19,297 nucleotides of DNA from positions 1-19,297 of the forward strand of contig JAJZVS010000018.1 of the NCBI GenBank assembly GCA_021845555.1. Reading direction: 5' to 3'. Numbering within the stretch: position 1 is the first letter of the stretch; every line of letters starts with the position of its first letter. The notes below the pieces were generated by a model. That model ran no database searches, was not told where the DNA came from, and worked only from the letters and a program-made list of their open reading frames with translations. The stretch comes from Pseudomonadota bacterium (GTDB taxonomy: Bacteria > Pseudomonadota > Alphaproteobacteria > Acetobacterales > Acetobacteraceae). This document shows, piece after piece, positions 1 through 7,577 of this stretch. The position numbers and the translations under genes are program-made.

Positions 1-600
1 GACCGCATCCTCGATGCGCTCACCCTGCATGAAACCGTGGCCGATGCGGTGGCCGACCTGCACCACGTCTTCGCCACCTGCCCGCGCCCGCGCCACATCG
101 TGAAGCCGGTGCTCACCGCGCGCGGCGCGGCGGCCGAACTGCGCGAAATCTGCGCGCGCGACCTGCGCACCGGCCTGCTGTTCGGCCCGGAACGCGCCGG
201 TCTCGACAACGACGACATGGCGCAAGCGGATGCGCTGGTGCGCTACCCGCTGAACCCGGCGTTCATGTCGCTCAACCTGGCGCAGGCGGTGATGGTGCTC
301 GCCTACGAATGGTGGACCGCGACCGAGGACACGCCGCCGCGCACGCTGATGACCAACGAAGCGCGAGTGGCGACCAAGGGCGAGCTCGAGAACTTCCTGG
401 GCCACCTGACCGCGGAGCTCGACGCCTGCGGGTTCCTGCGCAACCTGCCGAAGCGGCCCGGCATGGTGCGCAACATCCGCCACCTGTTCCAGCGCGGCGA
501 AGTGACCGAGCAGGAATTGCGCACGCTGCATGGGATCGTCACCGAACTGGCGCACGGGCGGCGCCAGTTGGGCCGCGACGAGGGCCGCGCGGCGGAGTGA
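1..600 (+). CDS. trmJ: TrmJ-type tRNA/rRNA 2'-O-methyltransferase, 3' part (5' end outside window)
   Basis: The frame is open from base 1 to the TGA at 598-600, giving 199 codons of a protein whose N-terminus lies to the left of the window. The sequence shows two SpoU-class (SPOUT) methyltransferase signatures: FGPERAGLDNDDM near codons 61-73, and NPAFMSLNLAQAV near codons 85-97, which form the trefoil-knot S-adenosylmethionine site. A charged C-terminal extension ending in FLGHLTAELDACGFL and a helical tail is typical of TrmJ, which 2'-O-methylates position 32 of tRNAs in the cytoplasm. E. coli TrmJ is about 246 residues, so roughly 50-60 residues are missing on the left. The internal GTG at 37 is in frame but would remove the start of the fold, so I read the gene as partial rather than as starting there. 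The SpoU family is secure; the exact target RNA is inferred. Confidence 0.88.
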   Translation, partial: DRILDALTLHETVADAVADLHHVFATCPRPRHIVKPVLTARGAAAELREICARDLRTGLLFGPERAGLDNDDMAQADALVRYPLNPAFMSLNLAQAVMVLAYEWWTATEDTPPRTLMTNEARVATKGELENFLGHLTAELDACGFLRNLPKRPGMVRNIRHLFQRGEVTEQELRTLHGIVTELAHGRRQLGRDEGRAAE

Positions 601-618
601 TACCGGCGGCCGGCGCCC

Positions 619-1584
619 TCAGCCGCGCACCACGTTGGTCGGCGTGCGCCCGCCGAGCAGCGCGGCGATGCCATCGAGCACCAGAAAGCCCATCGCGTCG
701 CGGGTCTCGCGCGTCGCGCTGCCCAGATGCGGCAGCAGGACCACGTTTTCCAGCGTCGCATACTCCGGGTGCAGCTTCGGTTCGTTGTTGTAGACATCGA
801 GACCGGCGGCGGCGACCTGGCCCGAGCGCAGCGCGGCGATCAGCGCCGCGTCGTCGATCAGGCTGCCGCGCGCCGCGTTCGCCACGATCGCGCCTTTCGG
901 CAGCCGGGCGATCCGCTCCGCGTTCAGCCAGGCGCGCGTGCCCTCGCCGCCGGGTGCATGCAGCGACAGCACGTCGCAGACCGGCAGGAACGTTTCGTCC
1001 GAGGCGTGGAACACCGCACCCTGTTCGAGCGCCGCCGGCAGGCGCTGCTGGTCGCGGTAGTGGACTTCCATCCCGAAGCCGCGCGCCATGCGCGCGAGTT
1101 CCCGCCCGATCCGCCCCAGGCCCAGAATCCCGAGCCGCCGGCCGGACACCTGGGTGCCCAGCAACTGCGTCGGCGCCCAACCCTGCCACTGTCCCGCGCG
1201 CAGCATCCGCTCGCCCTCGGGGGCACGGCGGGCCGCGGCAAGGATCAGCAGCATCGCGCATTCGGCGGTGGCGACGCTCAGCACGTCGGGCGTGTTGCAC
1301 ACCGCGATGCCGCGTGCCGCCGCCGCTTTGACATCGACATGATCGAAGCCGACGCTGAACGTGCCGATCGCCCTCACGCCGGCGGGCAAGGCGGCGATCG
1401 TCGCCGCGTCCAGCTTCTCCGCGGGGCAGCACAGCACCGCGTCGGCGCCGGCGGCCAGGCGGATCACGTCGGCGCTGGAGCGGGGCGTGTCCTCCGCATT
1501 GAACCGGGCATCGAAGTCGCGGGCGGCACGCGCTTCCACCGCTGGCGGCAGGCGGCGGGTAATCAGCAGGACCGGCTTGGCCAT
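619..1584 (-). CDS. D-isomer-specific 2-hydroxyacid dehydrogenase (glyoxylate/hydroxypyruvate reductase type), copy A
   Basis: A 321-residue cytoplasmic oxidoreductase that should interconvert a 2-keto acid and a D-2-hydroxy acid with NAD(P)H. The Rossmann motif GLGRIG is at 155-160. The three catalytic residues of the family are visible: R239 in NAARG, E268 in NNEP and H286 in LLPHLGSAT. The substrate-domain motif SVGFDHVD is at 77-84. Length matches GhrB/2-ketogluconate reductase relatives. The ATG at 1584 (MAKPVLL) is chosen because GGAG lies 11 nt upstream and the family begins here; an upstream in-frame ATG at 1641 would run into the neighbouring gene. It starts only 7 nt after the stop of paralogue B (1592) and its ribosome site lies at that junction, so the two are probably co-transcribed. 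Substrate cannot be told from sequence; glyoxylate, hydroxypyruvate or a 2-ketoaldonate are the usual options. Confidence 0.9.
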   Translation of the reverse strand: MAKPVLLITRRLPPAVEARAARDFDARFNAEDTPRSSADVIRLAAGADAVLCCPAEKLDAATIAALPAGVRAIGTFSVGFDHVDVKAAAARGIAVCNTPDVLSVATAECAMLLILAAARRAPEGERMLRAGQWQGWAPTQLLGTQVSGRRLGILGLGRIGRELARMARGFGMEVHYRDQQRLPAALEQGAVFHASDETFLPVCDVLSLHAPGGEGTRAWLNAERIARLPKGAIVANAARGSLIDDAALIAALRSGQVAAAGLDVYNNEPKLHPEYATLENVVLLPHLGSATRETRDAMGFLVLDGIAALLGGRTPTNVVRG

Positions 1585-1591
1585 GGGAATG

Positions 1592-2560
1592 TCAGCTCCA
1601 GAGAGGATCGATCGGCCCGCGTCCGGCGAGCACGGCGGCAATATTGTCGAGCGCGCGAAAGCCCATCGCGTTGCGCGTCTCCACCGAGGCGCTGCCGATA
1701 TGCGGCGACAGGATCACGTTCGGCAGCGCGGCGAAGCGCAGGTCGAAGTCCGGCTCGGCGCGGAACACGTCGAGACCGGCGGCGAACAACTGGCCGGAGG
1801 TGAGCGCGTCATACAGCGCGTCCTCATCGACCAAGCCGCCGCGGGCGACGTTCACCAGCACCGCGCCGCGCGGCAGCAGCGCCAGGGTCCCGGCGTTGAT
1901 GATCCGGTCGGTTTCGCGGGTTGCCGGCGCGTGCAGCGAGAGAAAGCGGCACTGCGGCAGCATCTCCCGCAGATCCCTGAACCAGGTGGCGCCCTGCTCG
2001 AGCGCCGGCGGCAGCCGGTTGCGCGCGTGGTACAGCACCCGCATGTCGAAGCCGCGCGCGCGGCGCGCCATCGCCCGGCCGATGCGGCCCATGCCAAGCA
2101 GGCCGATGGTCTGGCCGGAGACCTTCACGCCCAGCAGATCGCCCTGTCCGATGCGCCGGCGCCAGCCCGCGCGCATGATGTCGTCGTACTCGTGTGCGCG
2201 CCGCGCCGCCGCCAGCAACATCATGAAAGCGAAATCGGCGGTGCAGTCGTCCAGCACGCCGGGCGTGTTGGTCACGATCAACCCGCGCGCCCGCGCTGCC
2301 GCGGTATCGATGTGATCGAAGCCGACGCTGCACGTCGCGGCCACGCGCAGGTCCGCCGGCAGCGCCGCGAGCGTCGCGGCATCGAGCCGCAACGTGTTGA
2401 CCAGCAGCAGGCCCTCGGCGCGGTGCGCGCGCACCGCCGCGATCGCCTCCGCCTGGGTCATGTCGTCGGCGCCCTCGTGCACCAGTGCGTCGAACTCCGC
2501 CCGCGCGCGATCGGTCACCGCCGCCGGGAGCAGCGCGGACACCACCAGGCGCGGCCTCAT
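1592..2560 (-). CDS. D-isomer-specific 2-hydroxyacid dehydrogenase, copy B (tandem paralogue)
   Basis: This 322-residue protein is clearly homologous to the gene immediately downstream of it (copy A) over its whole length, so the pair looks like a tandem duplication that has since diverged. With the chosen start, GMGRIG is at 156-161, the catalytic Arg at 240 (NVARG), Glu at 269 (RAEP) and His at 287 (LSPHIGSAS), each one residue from the position in copy A. That agreement, and a GGGG run 6 nt upstream, favours the ATG at 2560 (MRPRLVV) over the in-frame ATG at 2572. It is first in a leftward two-gene operon. Role: NAD(P)-dependent reduction of a 2-keto acid or oxidation of a D-2-hydroxy acid. 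Keeping two copies suggests different substrate or cofactor preference, which is inference. Confidence 0.9.
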   Translation of the reverse strand: MRPRLVVSALLPAAVTDRARAEFDALVHEGADDMTQAEAIAAVRAHRAEGLLLVNTLRLDAATLAALPADLRVAATCSVGFDHIDTAAARARGLIVTNTPGVLDDCTADFAFMMLLAAARRAHEYDDIMRAGWRRRIGQGDLLGVKVSGQTIGLLGMGRIGRAMARRARGFDMRVLYHARNRLPPALEQGATWFRDLREMLPQCRFLSLHAPATRETDRIINAGTLALLPRGAVLVNVARGGLVDEDALYDALTSGQLFAAGLDVFRAEPDFDLRFAALPNVILSPHIGSASVETRNAMGFRALDNIAAVLAGRGPIDPLWS

Positions 2561-2730
2561 CGGCTGCCCCATGTGATGGCGGGGCGCGCGGCGCGCCCAT
2601 GTCCCCTCGATCGGCGGTCACACTGCGACACCGCTGCGGTCTCCCTGTTCCCGTCCTTTATGGACAAGCTGGCCGGGTTGCGGAAGGCCGAACCGCGCGG
2701 CACGCTCAGTCTTCCCGCACGGAGTCCGCG
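2561..2730. promoter_or_regulatory. Divergent intergenic region between hydroxyacid dehydrogenase operon and M20 hydrolase
   Basis: About 170 bp separates the leftward dehydrogenase operon from the rightward M20 gene, so promoters for both probably lie here. A 7-bp GC palindrome with a 3-nt loop (arms 2582-2588 and 2592-2598) lies in the leftward leader. A small dyad, GTCC at 2653-2656 and GGAC at 2662-2665 with a 5-nt centre, is a possible operator but is too short to trust. GGAG at 2721-2724 is the ribosome site of the M20 gene, 6 nt before its ATG. I found no convincing -35/-10 pair on either strand. Confidence 0.3.
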
Positions 2731-3996
2731 ATGCGCCCCAACCTCACCCCCGATGTCGCCCTGGCCGCCCGGCTGTTCGAGGGGCTGCACGAGCGCAGCT
2801 ACGACGGCGTCGGCATCACCCGCGAAGCCTATGGTCCGGGCGAGCAGGCGGCGCACGATCTGGTGCGCGCCACCGCCGAGGGGCTGCGGCTGGAAACCGA
2901 CATCGACGCCGCCGGCAACCTCTACATGACCCTGCCCGGGCGCGACCGGGCGGCGAAGCGGATCGTGCTGGGCAGCCATCTCGATTCGGTGCCGCAAGGC
3001 GGCAATTTCGACGGCGCCGCCGGCGTGCTGGCGGGGCTGGCGACGGTCGCCGGGATGCAGGCGGCCGGTTTCGTCCCCGCGCGCGACATCACCGTGCTGG
3101 CGATACGTGCCGAGGAGGCGGGCGCCTGGTTCCCCACCTCCTACCTCGGCAGTCATGCCGCGCTCGGGCGACTGGGGCCGGCGGCGCTGGACGTGCGCCG
3201 GCTGGATACCGGGCGCACGCTGGCCGATCACATGCGTGCCCAGGGCTTCGACCCGGACGCGGTGCGCGCGGGCGCGCGCCGGCTGGGGCCGGACAACACC
3301 GCCGCCTATGTGGAGGTGCATATCGAACAGGGACCGGTGCTGGATGCCGAGGCGATCCCGGTCGGCATCGTCACCGGCATCCCCGGCTCGCGCCGGCTGC
3401 GCGCGGCGCGGGTGGTGGGGGAGTACAACCACTCGGGCGCCACGCCGCGCCGCTACCGGCAGGACGCGGCGATCGCGCTGGCCGAACTGGCGTACAAGCT
3501 GGATGCGCACTGGGCGGCGCTGGAAACCCAGGGGCACGCGCTGGTCTGCACCTTCTGCGTGCTCGCCACGACCGAGGCGGCCGGGTTCACCAAGATCCCC
3601 GGCGAGGCGCGGTTCCAGCTCGATCTCCGCAGCGTGCGGCCGGACAGTCTCGATGCCATGGTCGCGGAACTGCACCGGCTGATCCCGCGCATCGAGGCCC
3701 GCCGCGGCGTGCGCTTCACACTCGGGGAGGAAACCGGCAGCGCGGCCAGCCCGATGGATGCCGAGGTCCAGGCCGGGCTGACCCGCGCCGCCGCCACGCT
3801 GGGCATCGCGCACAAGAGGATGGCCTCGGGCGGCGGGCACGACGCGGTGGCGTTCGCCCAGGCCGGCGTGCCGGCGGGGATGCTGTTCGTGCGCAACCAG
3901 AACGGTAGCCACAACCCGCACGAGGCGATGCGGCTGGAGGATTTTGCCGCCGCCTGCGCCGTACTGACGCGCTGGGCCGCCGAGGCGGCGGGCTAG
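2731..3996 (+). CDS. M20-family amidohydrolase (allantoate / N-carbamoyl-L-amino acid hydrolase type)
   Basis: A 421-residue di-metal hydrolase of peptidase family M20, in the branch that hydrolyses allantoate, ureidoglycine or N-carbamoyl-amino acids and releases ammonia and CO2 or an amino acid. Metal-site residues are visible in order: H83 (GSHLDSVPQGG), D94 (NFDGAAG, bridging), E128/E129 (RAEEAGAWF, catalytic base and ligand), H197 (VEVHIEQGP) and H394 (NGSHNPHE). The dimerisation-domain motif EYNHSGATP is at 231-239. The H-I-E-Q-G-P and S-H-N-P-H-E strings separate this branch from DapE/ArgE. The ATG at 2731 is chosen because GGAG sits 6 nt upstream and the fold begins here; the in-frame extension to 2485 would be a low-complexity tail overlapping the divergent gene. 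The last four bases (CTAG) are shared with the stop of the convergent gene. Precise substrate is unresolved; no other purine-catabolism gene is nearby. Confidence 0.88.
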   Translation: MRPNLTPDVALAARLFEGLHERSYDGVGITREAYGPGEQAAHDLVRATAEGLRLETDIDAAGNLYMTLPGRDRAAKRIVLGSHLDSVPQGGNFDGAAGVLAGLATVAGMQAAGFVPARDITVLAIRAEEAGAWFPTSYLGSHAALGRLGPAALDVRRLDTGRTLADHMRAQGFDPDAVRAGARRLGPDNTAAYVEVHIEQGPVLDAEAIPVGIVTGIPGSRRLRAARVVGEYNHSGATPRRYRQDAAIALAELAYKLDAHWAALETQGHALVCTFCVLATTEAAGFTKIPGEARFQLDLRSVRPDSLDAMVAELHRLIPRIEARRGVRFTLGEETGSAASPMDAEVQAGLTRAAATLGIAHKRMASGGGHDAVAFAQAGVPAGMLFVRNQNGSHNPHEAMRLEDFAAACAVLTRWAAEAAG

Positions 3997-4805
3997 GCCG
4001 AGGTCTTGCGGGAGTATTCGATCGCGCAATAGGCCCCGCCCATGTAGCGCTCCTCCACCGGATCGCCGCTGACCTTGTCGGCGAGCGCCGGCGTGAAGGA
4101 ATCGGCGCTGTCGTGCGGTTCCCAGCCGAGCCGGGCGCGGTCGTCCGCGCCCCACCAGGTCATCGCCCGGTTCGCCGAGGCGCCCCAGACCACGCTCACC
4201 TCCACACGCTCGGCCAGCACCGCGCGCGTCACCAGCCGGGTGAGATCGCCGAAGGACAGGTAGCTCGCCAGCATGCGCGCGTTCACCGGTGCCGGCAGGC
4301 AGGAACCGATGCGCACCAGAACGCTCTCCACCCCGTGCTTCATCCAGTAGAGCCGGCCCATCAGCTCGCCGTAGGTCTTTGACAGGCCGTAATAGCCGTC
4401 CGGCAGGAACGGGGCGTTGGCATCGATCGTCTCGGTCCGTTCATGGAACCCGACCGCGTGGTTGGAGGAGGCGAACAGCACCCGCGCCCGCTCGCGCCGC
4501 GCCGCTTCGTAGATGTGATAGAGGCCCTGGATGTTCGGCCCCAGCACTTCGTCGAACGGGCGTTCGACCGAGACGCCGCCGAAATGCAGGATCGCGCCGC
4601 AGCCCTCGGCCAGGCGCAGGATCGCCACGCCTTCCGCCAGATCGGCCCGCGTGAAGCTGGCGCCGGGGGGCAGCGGATCGGGGAACGGCGCGAGATCGGT
4701 CAGGCGCAGGGTCCAGCCCTGGGCGGCAAGCCGGGCGGCGAGCACGCGCCCGAGCGCGCCGGAGGCGCCGGTCAGCAGCACGGGCTTGGCGGGGACATCG
4801 GACAT
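3993..4805 (-). CDS. udh: Uronate dehydrogenase-like extended SDR / NAD-dependent epimerase family protein
   Basis: A 270-residue short-chain dehydrogenase closely resembling bacterial uronate dehydrogenase, which oxidises D-galacturonate or D-glucuronate to the aldaro-lactone with NAD+ (first step of the oxidative uronate pathway). Visible features: nucleotide-binding GASGALG at 13-19; HFGGVSVERPFDE at 74-86; the catalytic Ser region FASSNHAVG at 111-119; Tyr-x-x-x-Lys as Y139 and K143 in YGLSKTYGE; VRIGSC at 164-169; and WGASAN at 207-212. The GGVSVE, SSNH and RIGSC strings are what distinguish Udh from sugar-nucleotide epimerases. The ATG at 4805 has AGGAAG 7 nt upstream. The gene is divergent from the amidase, with only 35 bp between starts, and its TAG stop interlocks with that of the M20 gene. 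A general NAD-dependent epimerase is the alternative; family confidence is high, substrate moderate. Confidence 0.85.
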   Translation of the reverse strand: MSDVPAKPVLLTGASGALGRVLAARLAAQGWTLRLTDLAPFPDPLPPGASFTRADLAEGVAILRLAEGCGAILHFGGVSVERPFDEVLGPNIQGLYHIYEAARRERARVLFASSNHAVGFHERTETIDANAPFLPDGYYGLSKTYGELMGRLYWMKHGVESVLVRIGSCLPAPVNARMLASYLSFGDLTRLVTRAVLAERVEVSVVWGASANRAMTWWGADDRARLGWEPHDSADSFTPALADKVSGDPVEERYMGGAYCAIEYSRKTSA

Positions 4806-4840
4806 TGGGCATCTTCCTCGCGAACTCAGGAGCAGCGGAT
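4806..4840. promoter_or_regulatory. 35-bp divergent start region (udh / amidase), ribosome sites only
   Basis: The gap holds AGGAG (4828-4832) 8 nt before the amidase ATG, and on the other strand AGGAAG 7 nt before the udh ATG. The space is too small for two ordinary promoters, so any promoter must lie inside the opposite coding sequence, giving overlapping divergent transcription. Confidence 0.45.
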
Positions 4841-6202
4841 ATGCGCACGATCGAAGACCACGCCCAAGCCCTGGCCGAAGGGCAGACCACCAGCCGCGCG
4901 ATCGTCGAGGCGTGCCTCGCGCGCATCGCCGATCCCGCCGGAGAAGGGACACGGGCGTTCGTGAAAGTCCATGCCGGAGCCGCGCGGGCGATGGCGGATG
5001 CGATGGACGCGCTGCGCGGCGCCGGCCGCGCGCCCTCGCGCTACGCCGGGATCCCCGTCAGCCTGAAGGACCTGCTCGATGTGGCGGGGGAGCCGACGCC
5101 GGCCGGCTCGCGCGTGCTGGAAGACGCGCCGCCGGCCGCCGCGCACGCGACGGTGGTGGCGCGGCTGCTGGCCGCCGGGTTCATCCCCATCGGGCGGACC
5201 AACATGGTGGAGTTCGCCTTTTCCGGCCTCGGCCTCAATCCGCATCACGGCACGCCGCGCGCGCCGTGGGAGCGGGGGGCGGCCGATGCGCCGCGCGACG
5301 GGCGGATCCCCGGCGGCAGTTCCTCGGGTGCCGCGGTCTCGGTGGCGGACGGCATGGCGATCGGCGCGCTGGGCACCGATACCGGCGGGTCCTGCCGCGT
5401 GCCGGCGGCGTTCTGCGGCGTGACCGGCTACAAGCCGACCGCGCGCACGGTGCCGATCGCCGGCGTGCTGCCGCTGTCCCCGAGCCTCGATTCGGTGGGG
5501 CCGCTGGCGCCCTCGGTCGGCTGCTGCGCGGTGCTGCATGCGGTGCTGGCGGGGGAGACGCCGGTCGCGCCAGCCCCGGCGGAGCTCGCGGGGCTCCGGC
5601 TCGCGGTGCCGGCGAACGTAATGGAAGGCGAGATCGATCCCGAGGTCGCGGCAGAATTCGCGCGCGCCCTGTCGGCGCTGTCAGCGGGGGGCGCGCGCAT
5701 CGTGCATGCGCGGTTCCCGGAATTCGACGCGATCCCGGCGGCGAACGCCAAGGGCGGCTTCACCGCGGCCGAAGCCTACGCCTGGCACCGCGCGCTGCTG
5801 GCCGCGAAGGCGGACGGCTACGACCCGCGCATCCTGGCGCGCATCCGCCGCGGCGAGCGGATGAGCGCGGCCGACTACCTGGACGTGGCGGCGGCGCGCA
5901 CCCGGCTGATCGCGTCGTTCGATGCGCGCACGGCGGGGTTCGATGCGGTGGTGCTGCCGACCGTGCCCATCCTGCCGGCGCGGATCGACGCGCTGGACGA
6001 CGTGCACGACTACAACCGGGTGAACATGCAGTGCCTGCGCCACACCGTGCCGGGCAATTTCCTCGACCGCTGCGCGATCAGCCTGCCGTGCCACCGCGCG
6101 GGCGAACCGCCGGTCGGGTTCATGCTGATGGGCGAGACTGGTGGAGACGCGCGGCTGTTCGCGGTGGCGGCGGCGGTGGAGGCGGTACTGCGGGGCAAGT
6201 GA
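4841..6202 (+). CDS. Amidase-signature (AS) family hydrolase
   Basis: A 453-residue amidase of the amidase-signature superfamily, hydrolysing a carboxamide or acting on an allophanate-like urea derivative in the cytoplasm. The Ser-cisSer-Lys triad can be placed: K76 in PVSLKDLLD, cis-Ser S160 in the GGSSSGAAVS loop and nucleophile S184 in TDTGGSCRVP. The 24-residue spacing between the two serines equals that of characterised family members. The glycine-rich signature runs from about 155 to 195, and FCGVTGYKPT follows at 191-200. The C-terminal YNRVNMQCLRHTVPGNFLDRC segment holds the usual substrate-pocket region. The ATG at 4841 is preceded by AGGAG; the ATG at 4805 has no ribosome site. Not GatA: there is no gatB/gatC context and the protein is short. 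An AtzF-like or unassigned amidase is most likely. Confidence 0.88.
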   Translation: MRTIEDHAQALAEGQTTSRAIVEACLARIADPAGEGTRAFVKVHAGAARAMADAMDALRGAGRAPSRYAGIPVSLKDLLDVAGEPTPAGSRVLEDAPPAAAHATVVARLLAAGFIPIGRTNMVEFAFSGLGLNPHHGTPRAPWERGAADAPRDGRIPGGSSSGAAVSVADGMAIGALGTDTGGSCRVPAAFCGVTGYKPTARTVPIAGVLPLSPSLDSVGPLAPSVGCCAVLHAVLAGETPVAPAPAELAGLRLAVPANVMEGEIDPEVAAEFARALSALSAGGARIVHARFPEFDAIPAANAKGGFTAAEAYAWHRALLAAKADGYDPRILARIRRGERMSAADYLDVAAARTRLIASFDARTAGFDAVVLPTVPILPARIDALDDVHDYNRVNMQCLRHTVPGNFLDRCAISLPCHRAGEPPVGFMLMGETGGDARLFAVAAAVEAVLRGK

Positions 6203-6213
6203 CGCTCCTTCCA

Positions 6214-6230
6214 GGGGCATGATCTGCCCC
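6214..6230 (+). terminator. Hairpin after the amidase gene (no T-run)
   Basis: A perfect 6-bp stem, GGGGCA (6214-6219) and TGCCCC (6225-6230), with a 5-nt loop lies 12 nt past the amidase stop. No T-tract follows, so an intrinsic terminator is only possible; it could equally block exonucleases. Confidence 0.35.
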
Positions 6231-6240
6231 GGCGGCACTC

Positions 6241-6270
6241 TTGACAGCCTCGCCGCCGCCCGCGTGCAGT
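6241..6270 (+). promoter_or_regulatory. Candidate sigma-70 type promoter for the Rieske oxygenase pair
   Basis: TTGACA (6241-6246) is a perfect -35 hexamer. The best -10 at 18 nt spacing is TGCAGT (6265-6270), only 3 of 6 matches. The TTGACAGC octamer recurs before the flavoprotein at 12189 and dapD at 16571, which supports its reality. The gene's strong ribosome site AGGAGGT (6310-6316) lies downstream. Confidence 0.45.
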
Positions 6271-6323
6271 GACCCCAACACAAGGCGCCCCGGTGCAAGC
6301 GGCGCCCCCAGGAGGTCACGCCC

Positions 6324-7565
6324 ATGTCCGTCGCCCTCGCCCCAGAGGTGTCCCTGCGCTGGCCCGCAGCCGGCGTCACCCGCGTGCCGTTTCGCGTGTT
6401 CTCCGACCCGGCGATCCACGCGCTTGAACAGCAGCGCATCTTCCGCGGCCCGCTCTGGCATTTCCTGTGTCTGGAGATCGACATCCCCAATCCCGGTGAC
6501 TGGCGGCTGGGCACGATCGGGGAGACGCCGATCGTCGTCACCCGCGACGCGCACGGGACGATCCACGCGATGGTCAACCGCTGCGCGCACAAGGGCGCGC
6601 TGGTGTGCTTGCAGGAGCGGGGCAACGCCGAGGCGCTGACCTGCGTGTATCACTCCTGGACCTACGATCTGGCGGGCCAGTGCCAGAGCGTGGCGTTCCG
6701 TCACGGGTTGCGCGGCAAGGGCGGCATGCCGGAGGATTTCGATCCCGCCCAGCACCGGCTGGAACCGGTACGGACCACCACGTTCTGCGGCCTGGTGTTC
6801 GGCACCTTCTCCGACGCGACGCCCGACATCGAGACCTTCCTCGGCCCCGGCGCGGCCGGCGTGATCCGGCGCAACCTGTCACGTCCGCACAAGCTGCTGG
6901 GCATGCACAGCCAGATCATCCACAACAACTGGAAGCTGTATGCCGAGAACGTGCGCGATTCGTACCACGCCACGCTGCTGCACACGTTCTACACGACCTT
7001 CAAGATCAACCGCCTGGACATGGACGGCGGCATGATCCTGTCCGACGACGGCCGCCACAGCCTGAGCTATGCGAAGCGCGCGCAGCTGCGGGAATCGGCG
7101 GAATACGCCAACGTCCATTCCGCGCAGTACGAATCCGGCCTGCACGGACCGCATCTGCTGGATGCCTTTACCGAGTTCGACGACGGCATCACGCATATGA
7201 TCCAGACGGTGTTTCCCACGTTGACCATCCAGCACACGCTCAATTCGCTGGCGGTGCGGTTCTTCACCCCGCGCGGGATCGACCAGACCGAGCTGTTCTG
7301 GATGTACCTCGGCTACGCCGACGACGACGCGGAACGCACGGCGATGCGGGTGCGCCAGGCCAACCTGACCGGGGCGGCGGGGCTGGTGTCGCTGGAGGAC
7401 GGCTGCATCAACGAATTCGTCCAGCGCGGCACGCGCGGCAGCGAGGATCGGGAGGCGTTCCTGGAAATGGGCGGACGGGATGTCGCGTCGTCCGATGGAT
7501 CGCGCGCCACCGAGACCGCGATCCGCGGGTTCTGGCAGAATTATCGCGGGCTGATGGGCTGGTAG
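6324..7565 (+). CDS. Rieske non-heme iron ring-hydroxylating oxygenase, alpha (large) subunit
   Basis: A 413-residue catalytic subunit that adds O2 to an aromatic ring using electrons from a ferredoxin/reductase. The N-terminal Rieske [2Fe-2S] ligands are C87-x-H89 (NRCAHKGA) and C107-x-x-H110 (CVYHSW). The C-terminal mononuclear iron triad is H215, H220 and D359 (SLEDGCINEF), with the electron-bridging Asp at D212 inside NWKLYAENVRDSYHATLLH (202-220). Overall character and the partner subunit place it with the anthranilate 1,2-dioxygenase (AndAc) / salicylate 5-hydroxylase / NagG group, whose substrates are ortho-substituted benzoates. All metal ligands are intact, so it should be active. 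The ATG at 6324 has a perfect AGGAGGT 7 nt upstream. The beta subunit follows 12 nt after the stop. No ferredoxin or reductase gene is in the window. Subfamily is inferred from memory of the family; substrate not proven. Confidence 0.93.
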   Translation: MSVALAPEVSLRWPAAGVTRVPFRVFSDPAIHALEQQRIFRGPLWHFLCLEIDIPNPGDWRLGTIGETPIVVTRDAHGTIHAMVNRCAHKGALVCLQERGNAEALTCVYHSWTYDLAGQCQSVAFRHGLRGKGGMPEDFDPAQHRLEPVRTTTFCGLVFGTFSDATPDIETFLGPGAAGVIRRNLSRPHKLLGMHSQIIHNNWKLYAENVRDSYHATLLHTFYTTFKINRLDMDGGMILSDDGRHSLSYAKRAQLRESAEYANVHSAQYESGLHGPHLLDAFTEFDDGITHMIQTVFPTLTIQHTLNSLAVRFFTPRGIDQTELFWMYLGYADDDAERTAMRVRQANLTGAAGLVSLEDGCINEFVQRGTRGSEDREAFLEMGGRDVASSDGSRATETAIRGFWQNYRGLMGW

Positions 7566-7577
7566 GGGGCACGTCCG

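Noticed and set aside
2653..2665. GTCC-N5-GGAC dyad as a regulator operator
   Set aside because: Four-base arms are too short to exceed chance; no adjacent regulator gene. Kept only as a remark in the intergenic entry.
2557..4155. A 532-codon minus-strand frame opposite the M20 gene
   Set aside because: His/Arg/Gly-rich shadow of a gene with complete catalytic motifs on the other strand.
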